A DNA stretch of 64,000 nt from Plenodomus lindquistii. Taxonomy: Eukaryota; Ascomycota; Dothideomycetes; Pleosporales; Leptosphaeriaceae. The notes under the pieces are model-generated. The model was given only the letters and a program-made list of their open reading frames with translations, did not search any database and was not told the origin of the DNA. The first letter of the stretch is position 1. Every line of letters begins with the position of its first letter. Shown piece by piece: positions 10,622 through 21,472 of this stretch. The position numbers and the translations under genes are program-made. The DNA lies in NCBI GenBank assembly GCA_025504975.1, contig JANUWI010000014.1, positions 248,001 through 312,000 of the forward strand, written 5' to 3'.

Positions 10622-10715
10622 TCTTCTTCTTCAAGCAAGGCCGCAAGGGCCAAAACTCAACGAAAAAGAATGAGTTGCACGAGTGACTGTTGGTAGACAT
10701 GCGCCAGTACAGCTT
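10622..10715 (+). repeat. dispersed 'LNEKE' module, copy 1
   Basis: This segment matches 13819-13912 read on the minus strand over about 95 bp, and 18229-18276 (minus) over the first about 45 bp. The shared core is CTCAACGAAAAAGA (10656-10669), preceded by CTTCTTCAAG. Translated in register it reads LQ-x2-P-x-GP-x-LNEKE and then a conserved LLVDM-x-QYSL, but this copy has an in-frame stop and a shift, so it looks like a decayed coding fragment. A minisatellite begins about 80 bp downstream. Confidence 0.75.
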
Positions 10716-10796
10716 ACTCGCAACTTTGGTCGCAGTCTTTGCGGATTGACGTGCATCCGTGCAAAGCTTTAGCAGCGACCAGATCGCGAAGATCAC

Positions 10797-11152
10797 GGCG
10801 AGAAATGTCTCGCAAAGGTCAACCCGAGAAATGTCTCAGGTGTGTCGACTCCTTGCCAACACCTGGAAATGTCCAGTGAAATGTGTCAACGTGAGAAATG
10901 TCTCGCGTGTGTCGGCTCCTTGCCAACACCTGGAAATGTCCAGTGAATGCCAACCCGAGAAATGTCTCGAGTGTGTTGACTCCTTGCCAACACCAGGAAA
11001 TGTCCAGTGGAATGTGTGAGTCAACGTGAGAAATGTCTCGCGTGTGTCGGCTCCTTGCCAACACCTGGAAATGTCCAGTGAATGCCAACCCAAGAAATGT
11101 CTCGAGTGTGTCGGCTCCTTGCCAACACCAGGAAATGTCCTGTGAAATGTGA
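10797..11152. repeat. minisatellite with about 65-bp units and a dimeric higher-order pattern
   Basis: Five full units and a short leading one. The motif GAGAAATGTCTC (or one-base variant) starts at 10800, 10826, 10893, 10957, 11028 and 11092, so spacing alternates near 67, 64, 71 and 64 bp. Units 1, 3 and 5 begin ACCC(G/A)AG; units 2 and 4 begin ACGTGAG and are identical to each other, which makes a dimer of about 133 bp. Each unit contains two imperfect palindromes (GAGAAATGTCTC and GGAAATGTCC). Frames on both strands are open across it but are repeat artefacts. Confidence 0.9.
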
Positions 11153-11797
11153 AGGCTCTGGGCAACCACGAAGGTCATGCCACCGGAAGAGAGGCCTGAG
11201 GTAGTCTGCGCACAAGAGAGGTGTTAGTACCGAGGGAGAAATGCTTACTAGTGCGGTGGAAGAGGCTGCGACTACTCAAAGGTAGTGGCGAGAGCGCTGA
11301 GCGGCGAGGTGGGTTGGTTGGATGCGGCGAACAGGTTGATGGAGCGTGGAGGAAGAAAGATGGAGCAAAAGTGAGGGAGGGCGGGGTCTTATAGACAGTG
11401 TGCGTGGTCCCTGCCCCAAGCGAGGTGAAACCTCGTGACTCACTCGGTTGGGCGCCTGCTCAAATGTGAGTCTAGGAGGGTGAGGAGGTGAAGGTCACTA
11501 TCTATGGTGGCGTACAAACAAACGGGCTCAGCACCCACAACCCCACCAAACAATCGCGAAAATCTGGCAGAATGAAGACTCTCAGCCAATGAGCTTTGTT
11601 CATGGCCTTGGGATAGTTGACCTTTGGCGGTCTCCTACGGGTGCGGAAGACTTCGTTGCGTTTGCTCTCATCTAGTGGCCTGTGTCTGAGTCTGAGCGCC
11701 CCACTGTTAGTCACATACGCCGGATGCCCTTCTATCCTACCTTGATCCCTCACTCACATCCGAAGATTTGGCTAATCTGCAGTACTCAGCACTCGCC
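11153..11797. other. intergenic
   Basis: No supported gene. Close to the next ATG there is GGCTAATCTGCAG (ending about 11782), which resembles a branch site plus acceptor and the acceptors of the 12.4 kb array, so a 5' UTR intron is possible. Confidence 0.4.
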
Positions 11798-12376
11798 ATG
11801 GCCGACAGCACCATTGATCGCCGCAATGACACCGGCTCTCAAGCTGTCGTACTCCACGCCAGCAACAACAGCAGTCCTGGCGTACTTGCTCAGTCTCGTT
11901 CGCCCGAAGTACAAATGCTATGGAAGATCAACGCTGAGCAGCGTAGGCGTATCGATGCATTCGAGGCTTGCCACAGCGCCAAGAACGATACTATCTTGTT
12001 CCTCATGAAGGACGCAGCCGGACTCGATACTTCTGAGAACATAATCAAGAGCTACAAGGAACTGTACCATCTAGCCTGCATCGCAGCTATCATGACGAAG
12101 AACTGCATTATCGCGGACCCGGAGAATGTGGTTCCCACACTGCGTCTGGAGATTAAACAGGCCGAGATGCAGCGAGATGCGACCATCGCCGAGCTAGGAG
12201 AGCGAGAGAGTGACATAGCTACTCGCGATAACTGCATCGAGTATCTGGAGAAGATGCTGGGGCTTATGAACCTACGCAATGACGCCCTTGAGCGGTCGAT
12301 TAAGAACATCCAGACTTTTCACAATTCTGGCTCAGTCGGTACTATCAACATTAACAATAACATCACACCTTCTTAG
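11798..12376 (+). CDS. coiled-coil protein (hypothetical, accessory-like)
   Basis: The ATG at 11798 (CGCC context) gives 192 aa. A helical, charged body (about residues 40-175) suggests a coiled coil, e.g. RLEIKQAEMQRDATIAELGE; the tail is Asn-rich (ININNN). There are no membrane segments or known motifs. It lies between minisatellites, and an array of splice-signal-bearing 117-bp units begins 41 bp after its stop. It may therefore belong to a fast-evolving family, or continue into those units by splicing. Confidence 0.55.
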   Translation: MADSTIDRRNDTGSQAVVLHASNNSSPGVLAQSRSPEVQMLWKINAEQRRRIDAFEACHSAKNDTILFLMKDAAGLDTSENIIKSYKELYHLACIAAIMTKNCIIADPENVVPTLRLEIKQAEMQRDATIAELGERESDIATRDNCIEYLEKMLGLMNLRNDALERSIKNIQTFHNSGSVGTININNNITPS

Positions 12377-12417
12377 GCCCGCGATCAACCCGCTACGATC
12401 TTAGACTCGCGCGACTT

Positions 12418-12767
12418 GTAAGCACGACTGGCTTGACACGGAGAACGATGCTAATAATGTGCAGTCGTCACGATTAGACTCCCACTGCAGATCTAGGTAC
12501 TCGCCCTAACCTGATCTCGGGCGCCTATCACTCGTAAGACTTTTAACTTTGGACATCGGGGAGGATACTGATTATCTGCAGTCTTTAAGATTAGACACTC
12601 GTCACGGACCCTAGTGCAGGCCCAGGCCTCTGTCTACGTCCGCGTCGCTCGTAAGCACGTTGACCCTAAAGCTTTAACGTAATACTAATAGTATGCAGTC
12701 CCCAAGATTAAACTCCCGCTGCCGACCTAGATCCTCGCCCATCTCTCCCACGCTGGCGTACAAAGTG
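12418..12767 (+). repeat. tandem 117-bp units carrying donor, branch and acceptor signals
   Basis: Three units start at GTAAG: 12418, 12534 and 12651 (periods 116 and 117), with a degenerate fourth start near 12766. In each, a CTAAT or CTGAT element and a GCAG follow so that GTAAG-to-GCAG spans 47, 48 and 48 bp (12418-12464, 12534-12581, 12651-12698). The 69 bp between one GCAG and the next GTAAG is also conserved (TC...GATTAGACTC...GCCC). This has the form of a duplicated intron-plus-exon. The exon-like parts contain stops in most frames; the third frame is open only in the middle unit. Confidence 0.8.
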
Positions 12768-13511
12768 CAAGCACGCGGATTGTGAACGCCGTAAATGTCG
12801 GTTTACCTATCTAGACCAGGTGCAGGCTTACGGCCAAGAGATCTCCACGTTACCGTTCTGGACCTACCGCCGCGCTCAAAACTTCCGCCGTTAGATCGGG
12901 CGACCTTTCCTCCCTCTTGGGATAGCCAAGTTCGTTGGAGTCTATCTACTGTGATAAAAGATGGCCATGTTTCCGATGCACATGGATGATAGTGCTTTGG
13001 ATGACCGCTAGCTCGAAGCAATGAAAGTCGTCGTTCTACCTCTGCAACGTGCATTGTGATTTATACAATCTCTGTAAACCGACGCGTCTCAACAAAACTT
13101 TCTATGCCCCAACCTCGACATGGGACTCCACAATCACTCATTCAGATCCTAATCGCGCGTGAACATAATATTGACTCGATCTGTAGTTCTCACAGGCGCG
13201 ATCATCTCGCTCCGGATCAGTGTTTGATCACTTCAAAATAGTGCGCCCATGCTAGTGCCCTTCACCTCACCCTCATCACAGACCCACAGACCCGCAGCTA
13301 GCTGCCAAAGTGAGTCACAATATCGCTGCTCGCTTGAAACAGGGTCCAGAATCCTGCGTATAAAGTGCCGCCCTCCGCCACGTCTGTTCCATTTCTCTTT
13401 CTCCACACAACAAACTCTAGATCGCACCTTTACCACCGCGCCTTTGAGCGTCCCCTCCTCCCCCCTCTTTACCAATTTCTTCCTCTTTCCCATGGTCTAT
13501 CATCCTCTAGC
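12768..13511. other. intergenic, possibly decayed coding DNA
   Basis: Short frames only. The ATG at 13249 opens 88 aa, but the composition gives no family and it runs into the next minisatellite. No RNA gene seen. Confidence 0.4.
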
Positions 13512-13800
13512 GTGACCTTCGTGGTTGCCTGGAACCCCTATGGAGTGATTCCGCTGCGCTGCGCGACCTTCGTGGCTGCCATCGCTGTCGGACCCTCCAT
13601 CGACGAAGTGATTCCCTTGCGCTGCGAGACCCTCCGTGGTCACCGCCGCTATGGGACCCTTCACCCAGATGAAGTGATTCTGGTTACTGTGTGACCCTCG
13701 AGGTTGCCATTGCTATCGGGCCCTTCACAGTCGAAGTGATTCCGCTCAGTTGCCGCGAGACCCTCCGTGGTCGCCAGCGCTGGTGGACCCTTCATACTTG
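13512..13800. repeat. minisatellite, five degenerate units of about 51-67 bp
   Basis: Units start with G(C/T)GA(GA)CC(T/C)TCG(T)GG at 13512, 13563, 13624, 13691 and 13755 and share GAAGTGATTCC(G/C) near the end. No similarity to the 10.8 kb array. In the sense of the adjacent module (minus strand) it lies directly downstream of it. Confidence 0.8.
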
Positions 13801-13818
13801 TCCACAGGACATTGCTGC

Positions 13819-13912
13819 AAGCTGTACTGGTGCATGTCTACCAACAGTCGATGTCGCAACTCTTTTTCTTTTTCGTTGAGCGTTGGCCCTGGTGGCCATC
13901 CTTGAAGAAGGA
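13819..13912 (-). repeat. dispersed 'LNEKE' module, copy 2
   Basis: Reverse-oriented match to 10622-10715, with the core at 13867-13880. In the minus direction it is open and reads GWPPGPTLNEKEKELRHRLL then VDMHQYSLQQ. The surrounding frame (13746-13994) gives 82 aa in total. This is the best preserved coding-like copy, and may be the remnant of a real exon. Confidence 0.75.
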
Positions 13913-14294
13913 GATAGAAGTGTCTTTGAGCGAGCGTGATCTCTTCTTCCGTGAACCGCCACCCTAGCTGCGACGTGTTTGAGCGAGCAGTCACCGACAG
14001 TGTGTTCGCGTCGCATCACTCGCGACCTTCACTGTCCTGAACACTCGCATTGCCTCGCCACGTCGCTGCTAAATGTCCGTCGACTCCCTCTTAACCACCA
14101 GAGCTATACATACAGCTGCCTTCGTCATGTCTGACAACCACTGGCGCAACCTCTTCACCTCTACGGAAGTCATTAAGAATCACACGGACTTCTAGAACGG
14201 AACGATGTAGACCGAGGAAGATTCATTATATTATCCACACTACATACCTACTCAATCATTCTAACCACAGTAAACTGACTATCCAAAGCCCACC
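13913..14294. other. intergenic
   Basis: 3' flank of the HSP20 gene on one side and unique sequence beyond module 2 on the other. Nothing supported. Confidence 0.4.
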
Positions 14295-15371
14295 TTACTC
14301 AATATCCACCTTCCTAATCTCCACAAACCCGCCATCCATCTTAGGCACCTCAACCCTCAAAACCCCATCCTCTAACTTGGCCGTAATCCCCTCGGCATCA
14401 ACATGCGCCGGACTCGCCCTAGTCCCCAGCCTAATCCTCCTCTCAAACGCACCAACCTTCCTCTCACTCAGCGCAAGCGTCTTGAGAAACTCCTCATCGC
14501 CAGGACGGTATATCACACCCGCAACAGAGAGCTCGCTCTTCTCTGTGTCCCAGTTGACGCCAACGTCTTCCTTCTTTGCGCCAGGGAGCGAAATGTGCAC
14601 GACGAAGGCGGTTTCGGTGTCGAAGACGTCGGCGTCGGGGTTGTAGTCTTCGGGGGCGTCGGTGGTGTCTTTGTTGTTTGTGCTGGAGGGGTGTGAGTCG
14701 TTGAATTGGTTCCAGAATTGTGCGGCAATGTTAGCGGGGTCAAAGGCTGCGGCGCCGCTGTAGGTGGAGGGGTCGAAGAGGGAGGCGAGGGGGTGGCTGC
14801 CGAATCCTCCCCATGGGTTGCGCCGAGCGCGAGGGTCCCAGGGTCCGCGAGGGCCGTGGTGGCGGCCCTCGTGGTCAGAATGATGGTGGGGAGGGCCGTG
14901 GTGTGCGCCGAAGCGGCGGTGGTTGCGACGGCCTCCACAGCGGCCATGGTAACCTGGGCCGCATGGGCGATGTTCATTGTCAGCACCAGGATAGCCTGAT
15001 GGTCCTTCGCCGTTGTCGTTGTCGTTGCCGGTGTCCTTGTCGTTGTTCATCTCGGTGTCTTCGTCTTTGCTCTGCTCGTCGTGTGCCTTCTCAGCCTCTT
15101 CTTCATGGTTGCGATGATGTGTGTGTGGTCCACGAGGAGGTGGTCCGCGATGCGGCATTCCCCCCGGTCCTCCGAAGAGCTGTTGACTCCAGCTCCAAGG
15201 AGCAAAGGGAGATTGTGGAGCAGCATTCTCGTGATGTCCTTGTTCACGTTCGTTCTCGTTCTCTGTCTCACGATTCTGGGAGAACAAGGGGTGCTGGGAG
15301 CCTTGCTGCTCGAGACTAGCAAGAAAGTCCCAGAAGGGAGCAGATTGATTCATGTATGTGACCGATGGCAT
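14295..15371 (-). CDS. small heat-shock protein, HSP20/alpha-crystallin family
   Basis: ATP-independent chaperone that binds unfolding proteins. The ATG at 15371 gives 358 aa. The last about 120 residues are an alpha-crystallin domain: FDTETAFVVHISLPGAKKED, then an ELSVAGVIYR strand, FERRIRLG, the loop region, and LEDGVLRVEVPK at the end. The N-terminal about 220 residues are an unusually long low-complexity arm, rich in His, Gly, Asn and Asp, preceded by a WDFLASLE segment. Most fungal HSP20 proteins are near 200 aa, so the arm is an expansion. The frame continues upstream through a serine run encoded by a GAT/ATC microsatellite, which I take as leader. Confidence 0.88.
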   Translation of the reverse strand: MPSVTYMNQSAPFWDFLASLEQQGSQHPLFSQNRETENENEREQGHHENAAPQSPFAPWSWSQQLFGGPGGMPHRGPPPRGPHTHHRNHEEEAEKAHDEQSKDEDTEMNNDKDTGNDNDNGEGPSGYPGADNEHRPCGPGYHGRCGGRRNHRRFGAHHGPPHHHSDHEGRHHGPRGPWDPRARRNPWGGFGSHPLASLFDPSTYSGAAAFDPANIAAQFWNQFNDSHPSSTNNKDTTDAPEDYNPDADVFDTETAFVVHISLPGAKKEDVGVNWDTEKSELSVAGVIYRPGDEEFLKTLALSERKVGAFERRIRLGTRASPAHVDAEGITAKLEDGVLRVEVPKMDGGFVEIRKVDIE

Positions 15372-15392
15372 CGTGATCGATGTTGAAAGTAG

Positions 15393-15393
<1 letters not shown>

Positions 15394-15429
<36 letters not shown>
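15394..15429. repeat. (GAT)12 trinucleotide microsatellite
   Basis: Twelve perfect GAT copies just 5' of the HSP20 start. They would encode polyserine if an upstream ATG were used. Confidence 0.9.
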
Positions 15430-16403
15430 AACGAGAAAGAAGAAATATCACAGCTTAATGTTTCGAGCATCTTATACAGGTTCACAATCTCCAGGCATCA
15501 CACCACGTGCAAGACGTACGTATGTGCACCCCTCTTTGCCTTGCCGCCACACCACCAGCCTGACGGCGAAATGCGCCAACGTTATCAGTGAGCCAATGGC
15601 GCATCATCTCCAAGAGACTCTGAGAACGGTGCAGAAGTAGCCAGAAGAGTCATGGGGATTTAGGCGTCTCTGCCGCGTATCTAGAGCGCGGTCGGTCAGC
15701 CTGCGAACAGGCAAAAGGGTGTTGCGCGTCGTTGATGTGGCACGAATCAGGTCTGGTGGTTGGGCTGTCGGGGCTGAGAACGCTCCGATGTGGCGTCGAG
15801 TGTGGCGACGAAAAGCTGATTGGTTCTGGAGTATTACAACAACTCTTCGTACGGACTTGCGAAGTGGCCGGCGGACAAGTATTTGACCCGATTCATGGCT
15901 TTCAACGATGTCGTGAATATGGACAGGTTCAAAGTGAATTGTTGTGAAAGTGAAAGCGTGAATGCAGTGGCGATGCGCCGCCTCCTTGGAGTATCTTTGT
16001 CTGTTAGCAAGCCATCATCTCATCAGACAGAGTCACCACGCAGAATCATCAGGGAAGCTATGGGCAGTCATGCAAAGCTCAGGATACATCTGTGGAGTTC
16101 AAATTCCATCAAACACGGATCAAACACACACATGGCAAGGCTGACAACACTCGGTGGCGAGATCCATGTCCCAAACGTCAGGCAAGCGCGTGGGGGAGGG
16201 GTAGCTTTGTGTAGCTTGCAGCTGCAGCTGCCAACCATGACGCCATGAGCATGAGCATAGCGCAAACCGTGCCCCGCCAAACTTCCTCACCCAAACTTCA
16301 CTACAAACCATCCCATCCACAACCCCATATCACCACCCATCTCACCCCAAAACCACCCAATTACCCGCCCACACAACCTCCACACGAATCAACCACCACC
16401 ACA
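15430..16403. other. divergent promoter region of HSP20 and SRPBCC genes
   Basis: About 1 kb between two divergent starts. No gene or RNA recognised. The right end is C/A rich, as in many fungal leaders. Confidence 0.45.
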
Positions 16404-16987
16404 ATGTCCGGCAGCATCCCCACCTCAACCTTTGTCAGCGAGTCGGCCGTCATCGAGGCTCCCTTCAGCGATGTCTGGCACCTGATCAAGCTCCAGGACT
16501 TCAGCAAGTTCTGGTCCAAGCTGCAGACGAGCGAGTTTGTCAAGGGCGCGTCGGAAGAGACTGATATCGTCAAGTGGAGCTTCAAGGACGGCACCGTCTT
16601 GGAGGTTAAGCAGGAGGAGCATTCCGTAAGTTCTTCACCTATCACATGAGTGAACATATTAAATATGTCGGGCATGAATTGCTAATATGATTGGGACAGA
16701 GCATCGACCACTACATCACATACAGCGTCATCTCATCGCAGCCCGAGCTCTCCTACTCCTCTGTCGTCTCCACCATCCGCGCATACCCCGTTACTTCTGG
16801 CAAACACGAGGGCCAGACATTCGTCACCTGGACCGGCAACTTCTCCAGCGATGCCGATGCTAGTACGTCCTTCACCTCTCTCTAACATCCGAACAAATGC
16901 TAACAAAAGGAAGGCGCCATCCAAGACGCCAAGTACAAGCGTCGCGAGGCTCTACAGGATCTCGCCCAGGCCGCTTCCAAGAAATAG
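16404..16987 (+). CDS. SRPBCC (START/Bet v1-like, polyketide cyclase 2) protein
   Basis: Exons 16404-16625, 16700-16862 and 16914-16987 give 152 aa. Splice sites are GTAAG...GACAG and GTACGT...GGAAG, with GCTAAT/GCTAAC branch sites. The fold signature is the opening VIEAPFSDVWHLIKLQDFSK, followed by beta strands (VKWSFKDGTVLEVKQEE, YITYSVI, FVTWTGNFSS) and a C-terminal helix ending QAASKK. Such proteins bind hydrophobic ligands in a central cavity. Some act on polyketides, others only carry lipids, and the ligand cannot be told here. There is no signal peptide, so it is probably cytosolic. Confidence 0.85.
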
Positions 16988-17946
16988 ATTTCCCATGGCA
17001 AGCGGAGGGACAGTTTGATGGAGGATCAGTTCACATGCTGGGGCGACTTTCTTGTCCTTCCTACGTTGTCGCGCGGGATTCAATTGATATGAGGTTACTC
17101 GGTATGCATTACATCATGTTCACATTCTCACCAGGTAGAGTGATATAAAAGTTGACTTCGTTATCGTGGCTACAGTGATCATCTGAGCCTCTCTATACAG
17201 TGGTGTACAACATTATGAAACTGGCACATGTACTCCAACAACAGATCGTGATGCAACAGGGTATCCAAAAGACAATGATCTCTCCAAAACGCCAGTGAAT
17301 CAACCCCATGTATGACCTTGCTAACTACATCCCTTCCTACTTCCCCGGACCTTCAGACACAGTGGCGATGTAGTCTCCAAAGAAGACACGCTGCTGAGGG
17401 TGAACACTACCACGTGTTCTGGATGTGCACTTGTCGCCATACATGCACGTGCGGGGGCGTACCTGGGCTTGCGAAGCTTAGAAGAGGCTCTCTTACCAGT
17501 TTTGAGACGGCGCGGTGCAGAATTGGCGAGAATCGGCTGGACGTACTTCGAAATGAGTGTCCTCAGGCAGACGATGTCAGCACTAGAAGAAGGGGTAAGA
17601 GAATCCAGAAGGCCCCCAGACTTTGAAACTCTCGTTCCAGATTCGAGAGATTACGAGCGAGCGATTTCTGCGTTGCAAAGCCTTCGTTAATGGGGTTTCG
17701 TGGTGAGCCTCGCCTTCACCTGTTGCCGCCCCACTCTCCGCTCTCACACCGCGCCCCCAAGCGCAAACGGCCCAACGCTTTAGACTCATGATAAGCCTCC
17801 AACCGCGCGTGATCTCGCTAACGGACGCACAGTCCTCTACCCTGAGGCCATGTAAACCCTCTGCCCGCCCACGTCCGTCCTCTCTTTTCCTCACACATCC
17901 CTCAGGTGAGATTGATCCGACGACTTGCAATCATTTCTCTTTCCAC
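16988..17946. other. intergenic with a possible exon remnant
   Basis: A plus-strand frame open from about 17357 to 17690 reads as a helical protein (LEEALLPVLRRRGAELARIG...YERAISALQSLR) but lacks an ATG. A GTATGA...CTAAC...CAG stretch (17310-17356, 47 nt) precedes it like an intron, yet no open upstream exon joins in phase. It may be a gene relic. Confidence 0.35.
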
Positions 17947-18112
17947 CAGCGTCAATGATGATGCTCATCCGTCCCCAGCGTCAATGATGGCGCTCAGCCC
18001 TTGCCCTCGCGTGTTTATGTCGCATAGCCCCTCCCAGCGACGGAATGTTGCTCTTCCCTACCGTCAATGATGATGCTCACCGCCTCACCCCCAGCGTCAA
18101 TGATGTCGCTCG
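17947..18112. repeat. minisatellite, five degenerate copies of CAGCGTCAATGATGATGCTC
   Basis: Copies start near 17947, 17976, 18035, 18059 and 18092; the middle one is the most diverged. Unrelated in sequence to the other two arrays of this interval. It follows module copy 3 in that module's own reading direction. Confidence 0.8.
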
Positions 18113-18228
18113 TCGTTCCCTACTTCCCCTCTTTGGAAAGAGATTTGATTGCCACATGCCGTACGGGTTGATCCAACACCTTCACGAACTGTGCTGGTGC
18201 ACCACAATGTGCCGGTGCAGGGAGTGTA

Positions 18229-18276
18229 ATCTTTTTCGTTGAGCTCAGCGCCTTGATTAGCCTGACTTGAAGAAGA
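18229..18276 (-). repeat. dispersed 'LNEKE' module, copy 3 (short)
   Basis: The core TCTTTTTCGTTGAG (plus-strand sense) at 18230-18243 and the flanking CTTGAAGAAG match copies 1 and 2. On the minus strand it reads QANQGAELNEKD within an 85-aa open frame (18097-18354). Similarity stops shortly after the core, so only the first half of the module is kept. Confidence 0.6.
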
Positions 18277-18966
18277 AACAAAGGTAATAATGGAGGAAGA
18301 CGATGTGACAACGACTGTATATGCGGACCTTGGTGACGCGCCTTGGGTGCTCATGCTACGTGATTTTGTGATGTATCGGTGGCGTGGACCTGCTGGAGTG
18401 AGGAGTCCTCACATCTCAAAGCTTTAGCCGTACCAACAGCCGAAGGTGGGCGTTGGAAGGTGAGCTCTCCCTCGCTGTAGCCAGTCCCTCACACTGGACA
18501 GCGCACTCCCAAATCATCAGCTATCGCGCTCGCTCACAGTGAGTACTATCGCAACTATGAACGCTACCACAGGTCGATATACCCTGGCGACGCGTAAATG
18601 TTGATTGTCGATCGTCTCCCACTCCGAATCGTTCTGTCCACAACAAAAGGCGTGCTTTTGAAGCTGCGAACTGTCAGTGCGGTATCAAGGTACTAAGTAT
18701 TCTTTTTCACCATCATAGCTTCCACGTCACATATTAGCATAATCGTGATGGCGCTCCGATAGCAGGATCCTGGCGGTGAGACATCCTGGGCGAACCACCA
18801 ACGACATGGCACTTACACTGACCACAGGAGCGACCCTACTCGGCCAATGTACCAAAACCTACCTATTAAGTGACTCCTGCCTCTCTTGCACCCATTACCC
18901 ACGATTCGCGTCGACAGTCCATTCCCCCCAGCAGGCAGCCCACACAAACTGCGCAGCCAGTCACTG
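18277..18966. other. intergenic
   Basis: No supported gene or RNA. Frames are short and lack starts. Confidence 0.4.
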
Positions 18967-19149
18967 ATGAAGAAGGATCGCTGGAATGAGGACGGCGCCG
19001 CTGAGATGTCGATATACAAGAAGGAGATGCCTGCCGAATCTGAGGACAATAGGCCGCACAGATTGGTGTTCGACGCCTACCCAAGACTACCAAACGAATT
19101 CGTCACGGTGTTCAAGCGCATCGTCGGGTATTCAGCGCCCAAGGAATAA
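18967..19149 (+). CDS. possible 60-aa protein or last exon of an unresolved gene
   Basis: The frame reads protein-like from an ATG at 18967: charged start, then HRLVFDAYPRLPNEFVTVFK and IVGYSAPKE. It stays open upstream to about 18886 without ATG, so an upstream exon is possible, but I found no clear donor/acceptor pair. No family recognised. Confidence 0.25.
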   Translation: MKKDRWNEDGAAEMSIYKKEMPAESEDNRPHRLVFDAYPRLPNEFVTVFKRIVGYSAPKE

Positions 19150-19475
19150 GATCGTCCGGGCGCGGGGGAAGAGCAAGATGTCGTCGAACCTGGTCACTGC
19201 GAAGTGGTAAACTGTGCGCAAAGCTCTGTTGGCGAAAGGAAGAACTAACGAGACATCATTGACAGAGATTGACGGGGAAGATCAAATATAATATAGCTCC
19301 GGCGGCGAAAGAGGAGCATCTGACGGAGAATGGAAATGCATAAGGGCAATGGGATAATATAAGACAGGTAGATAGTGCAAGGCAAGGAGACATGAATCAC
19401 GAGGTGGGTTCGGGGGCACGGGTGCTAGTGGAATCTTACGAGGATCGTGATTCGAAGTCCTTATTGCAGAGCTGT

Positions 19476-20725
19476 CTATCTTCTTGACGGCCCAGAAAGG
19501 ATACATCCGTCAGCGCACTCCGGATCGGTGCTGTTATACGCGATCTGTCCTACGCTACCGCCTGGTTCGATCGAAGGGTCGCGTGGACTCTGGAACATGC
19601 GCCCATCTGCTGGCGAGTAGAGGGTCTCCAGAATATCACCGAATGGATTGCGCACATTTGCGATAGCCTGACCCTTAGTGACCGGCTCATCGACCTCTAC
19701 CAGCCTCTCAACAAAACCTCCATACTGCGACCAGGTATCGTGGAAAGTGTTTGCAATGTATACATTGGTGAGATCCGGCTCAACGGTTGTATTAGACGGG
19801 ACAATGCTGAGGTCGACCAGGACGCGGTTGACAAAGTCGACTGTGCGGTCAATGAGGCTGTTGTTCCAGATCTTGGCCTGGCCCATCTCCACAGTGATCG
19901 ATGGAATCTGGTAGTCGACGAAAGTGGTTTCAATGCTGCCAGGCTCACCAACGTCTACCTTGAGCGTATCGGGTTGGAGCAGCTTCGAAAGTCGCTCGAC
20001 GTAGGGCAGACGCCAGTCAGCGTAGCACCAGAGTGAAGTGTCGCCTCCCGAGCTTGGTGTGTCTATGTGTGTCAGCAAGATATCGAACACTGCCTGGAGT
20101 TTACCTACGAAGATCCAGTCCGACGTCCACATGCGAGGCGTTACCCCATACATAGTTCCAGATGTTGTATGCGAGGAGCTGTGGCCCACTGCCTCCGTCG
20201 GTAGCAGCAGTACCGGGGAAGACACGGTTCACGTTTGTCAAGAAACCGCTGTTCGCAGAGGTGAAGTAGTTGCGCTGGTTCAGGTAGATTCCCATGGGGT
20301 TGACAGTTGGAATACCAATGACTAAGAGGGTGTCAGAAATAACATAATGAACACGCTTGGTCGCACCACTTACCCGTGCCATTGAGCGTCGCGACTTGGC
20401 CCTTCAGCTGCTCGAAGATGCGCTGAACGACACGAACAGGGTTCAGTTCGTCGCCGTGAATAGCAGCTGAAAGCGACAGCTTCTTGCCCGTCTCGAGACT
20501 CTCAGGCGTACCACGAGCGACCATCACAGGAATGTGAACGGGGTGTCCACCATTGAGCTCACCAACCCTCAGATAGTACTTTGACACAGTCTGCGCCGGC
20601 ACATCCGCAAGATTGAGATCATGGATGACGGGAACGCCATTCAGCACATCGCCGGTGAAGTTTGCGGCCAATGCACCGCCAGCTAGGACTGCAGAAGCTG
20701 CCAATGTCGAAGTGAGGAGCTGCAT
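19476..20725 (-). CDS. secreted zinc hydrolase of the succinylglutamate desuccinylase/aspartoacylase (M14) family
   Basis: Exons 20725-20374, 20321-20109 and 20062-19476 give 383 aa. Introns of 52 nt (20322-20373) and 46 nt (20063-20108) carry GTAAG/GTAGGT donors; the second has a CTGAC branch. Splicing the second creates LDLHTPSSGGD, the expected motif, which supports the model. Residues 1-20 form a signal peptide. The zinc ligands are H and E of AAIHGDELNP and the H of LDLHTP; the catalytic glutamate is likely in SITVEMGQA. This family cleaves acyl or succinyl amides of amino acids or acts as carboxypeptidase. Substrate and secretion target are unknown. The last about 60 residues contain a lipoyl-like VTKGQAIANVRNPFGD segment, common in this family. 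Confidence 0.85.
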
Positions 20726-21472
20726 CGTAATGTTAGCCGCGCGATGCTACTTGATCGTACTCAATTGCGTCCGTACCGAGGTTTTATAGCTCCCAGCAAT
20801 AAATCCAGATACGATAAGAGGTCGGTCAACAGTAGTTGTATCCACTCGAGCTCTTTGCGCAATTAGGAAGGTACACAGGTGTGCCCAGAACGCCCAGCAC
20901 GATTTCTTGGTCGTAATTGCAGCTTGGCGGGCCGAGTTACCAAAACAGCGGCGCTGAACCAGGAAGCTGGGAAGCCACAATGGGTATTGTCGGAATTTCT
21001 GGGATTTGCATGTTGGTATCAGTGGTGTAGACCGCTGAGAGTGCAAGGAGCTCGCTGGGGTGAGGGTTGGTGGTTGGGAACGTGTGGGGAGCTGGGATGT
21101 GCCTGCGCCGTGACGTCGTTGTCACCACGGATCTGTCGGGCCGATGCTTCGTCCCTTCCTTCCACATCTTCAACGCAAACAAAATGCGACAACAGCATGA
21201 CTGCGTACCAGCGTGAAGTCTGCCTCATGTCTTCAGAAACTGCACAATCACTTAACAGCTCATTTCACGCCGTGGCTGGAAGACATGCTCTTTATGATGG
21301 GTCGTCTCCTATAACCTGGCGTCCGGAATGTCAAATCGACCTCGTGCATTCCTCAACCCGTCGTTATGAGGCCTGATATAAGAGCACGAAAAGTACGATA
21401 TGGGCCTGATTGAGACTAATCCTGAACGACGCTGCAGCCACTAAACAAAGGTCACACTTCTAAAATCACACC
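20726..21472. other. divergent promoter region
   Basis: Between two divergent starts encoding secreted proteins. A TATA-like GATATAAGAG (about 21375) lies roughly 100 bp upstream of the plus-strand ATG at 21473. No gene seen. Confidence 0.45.
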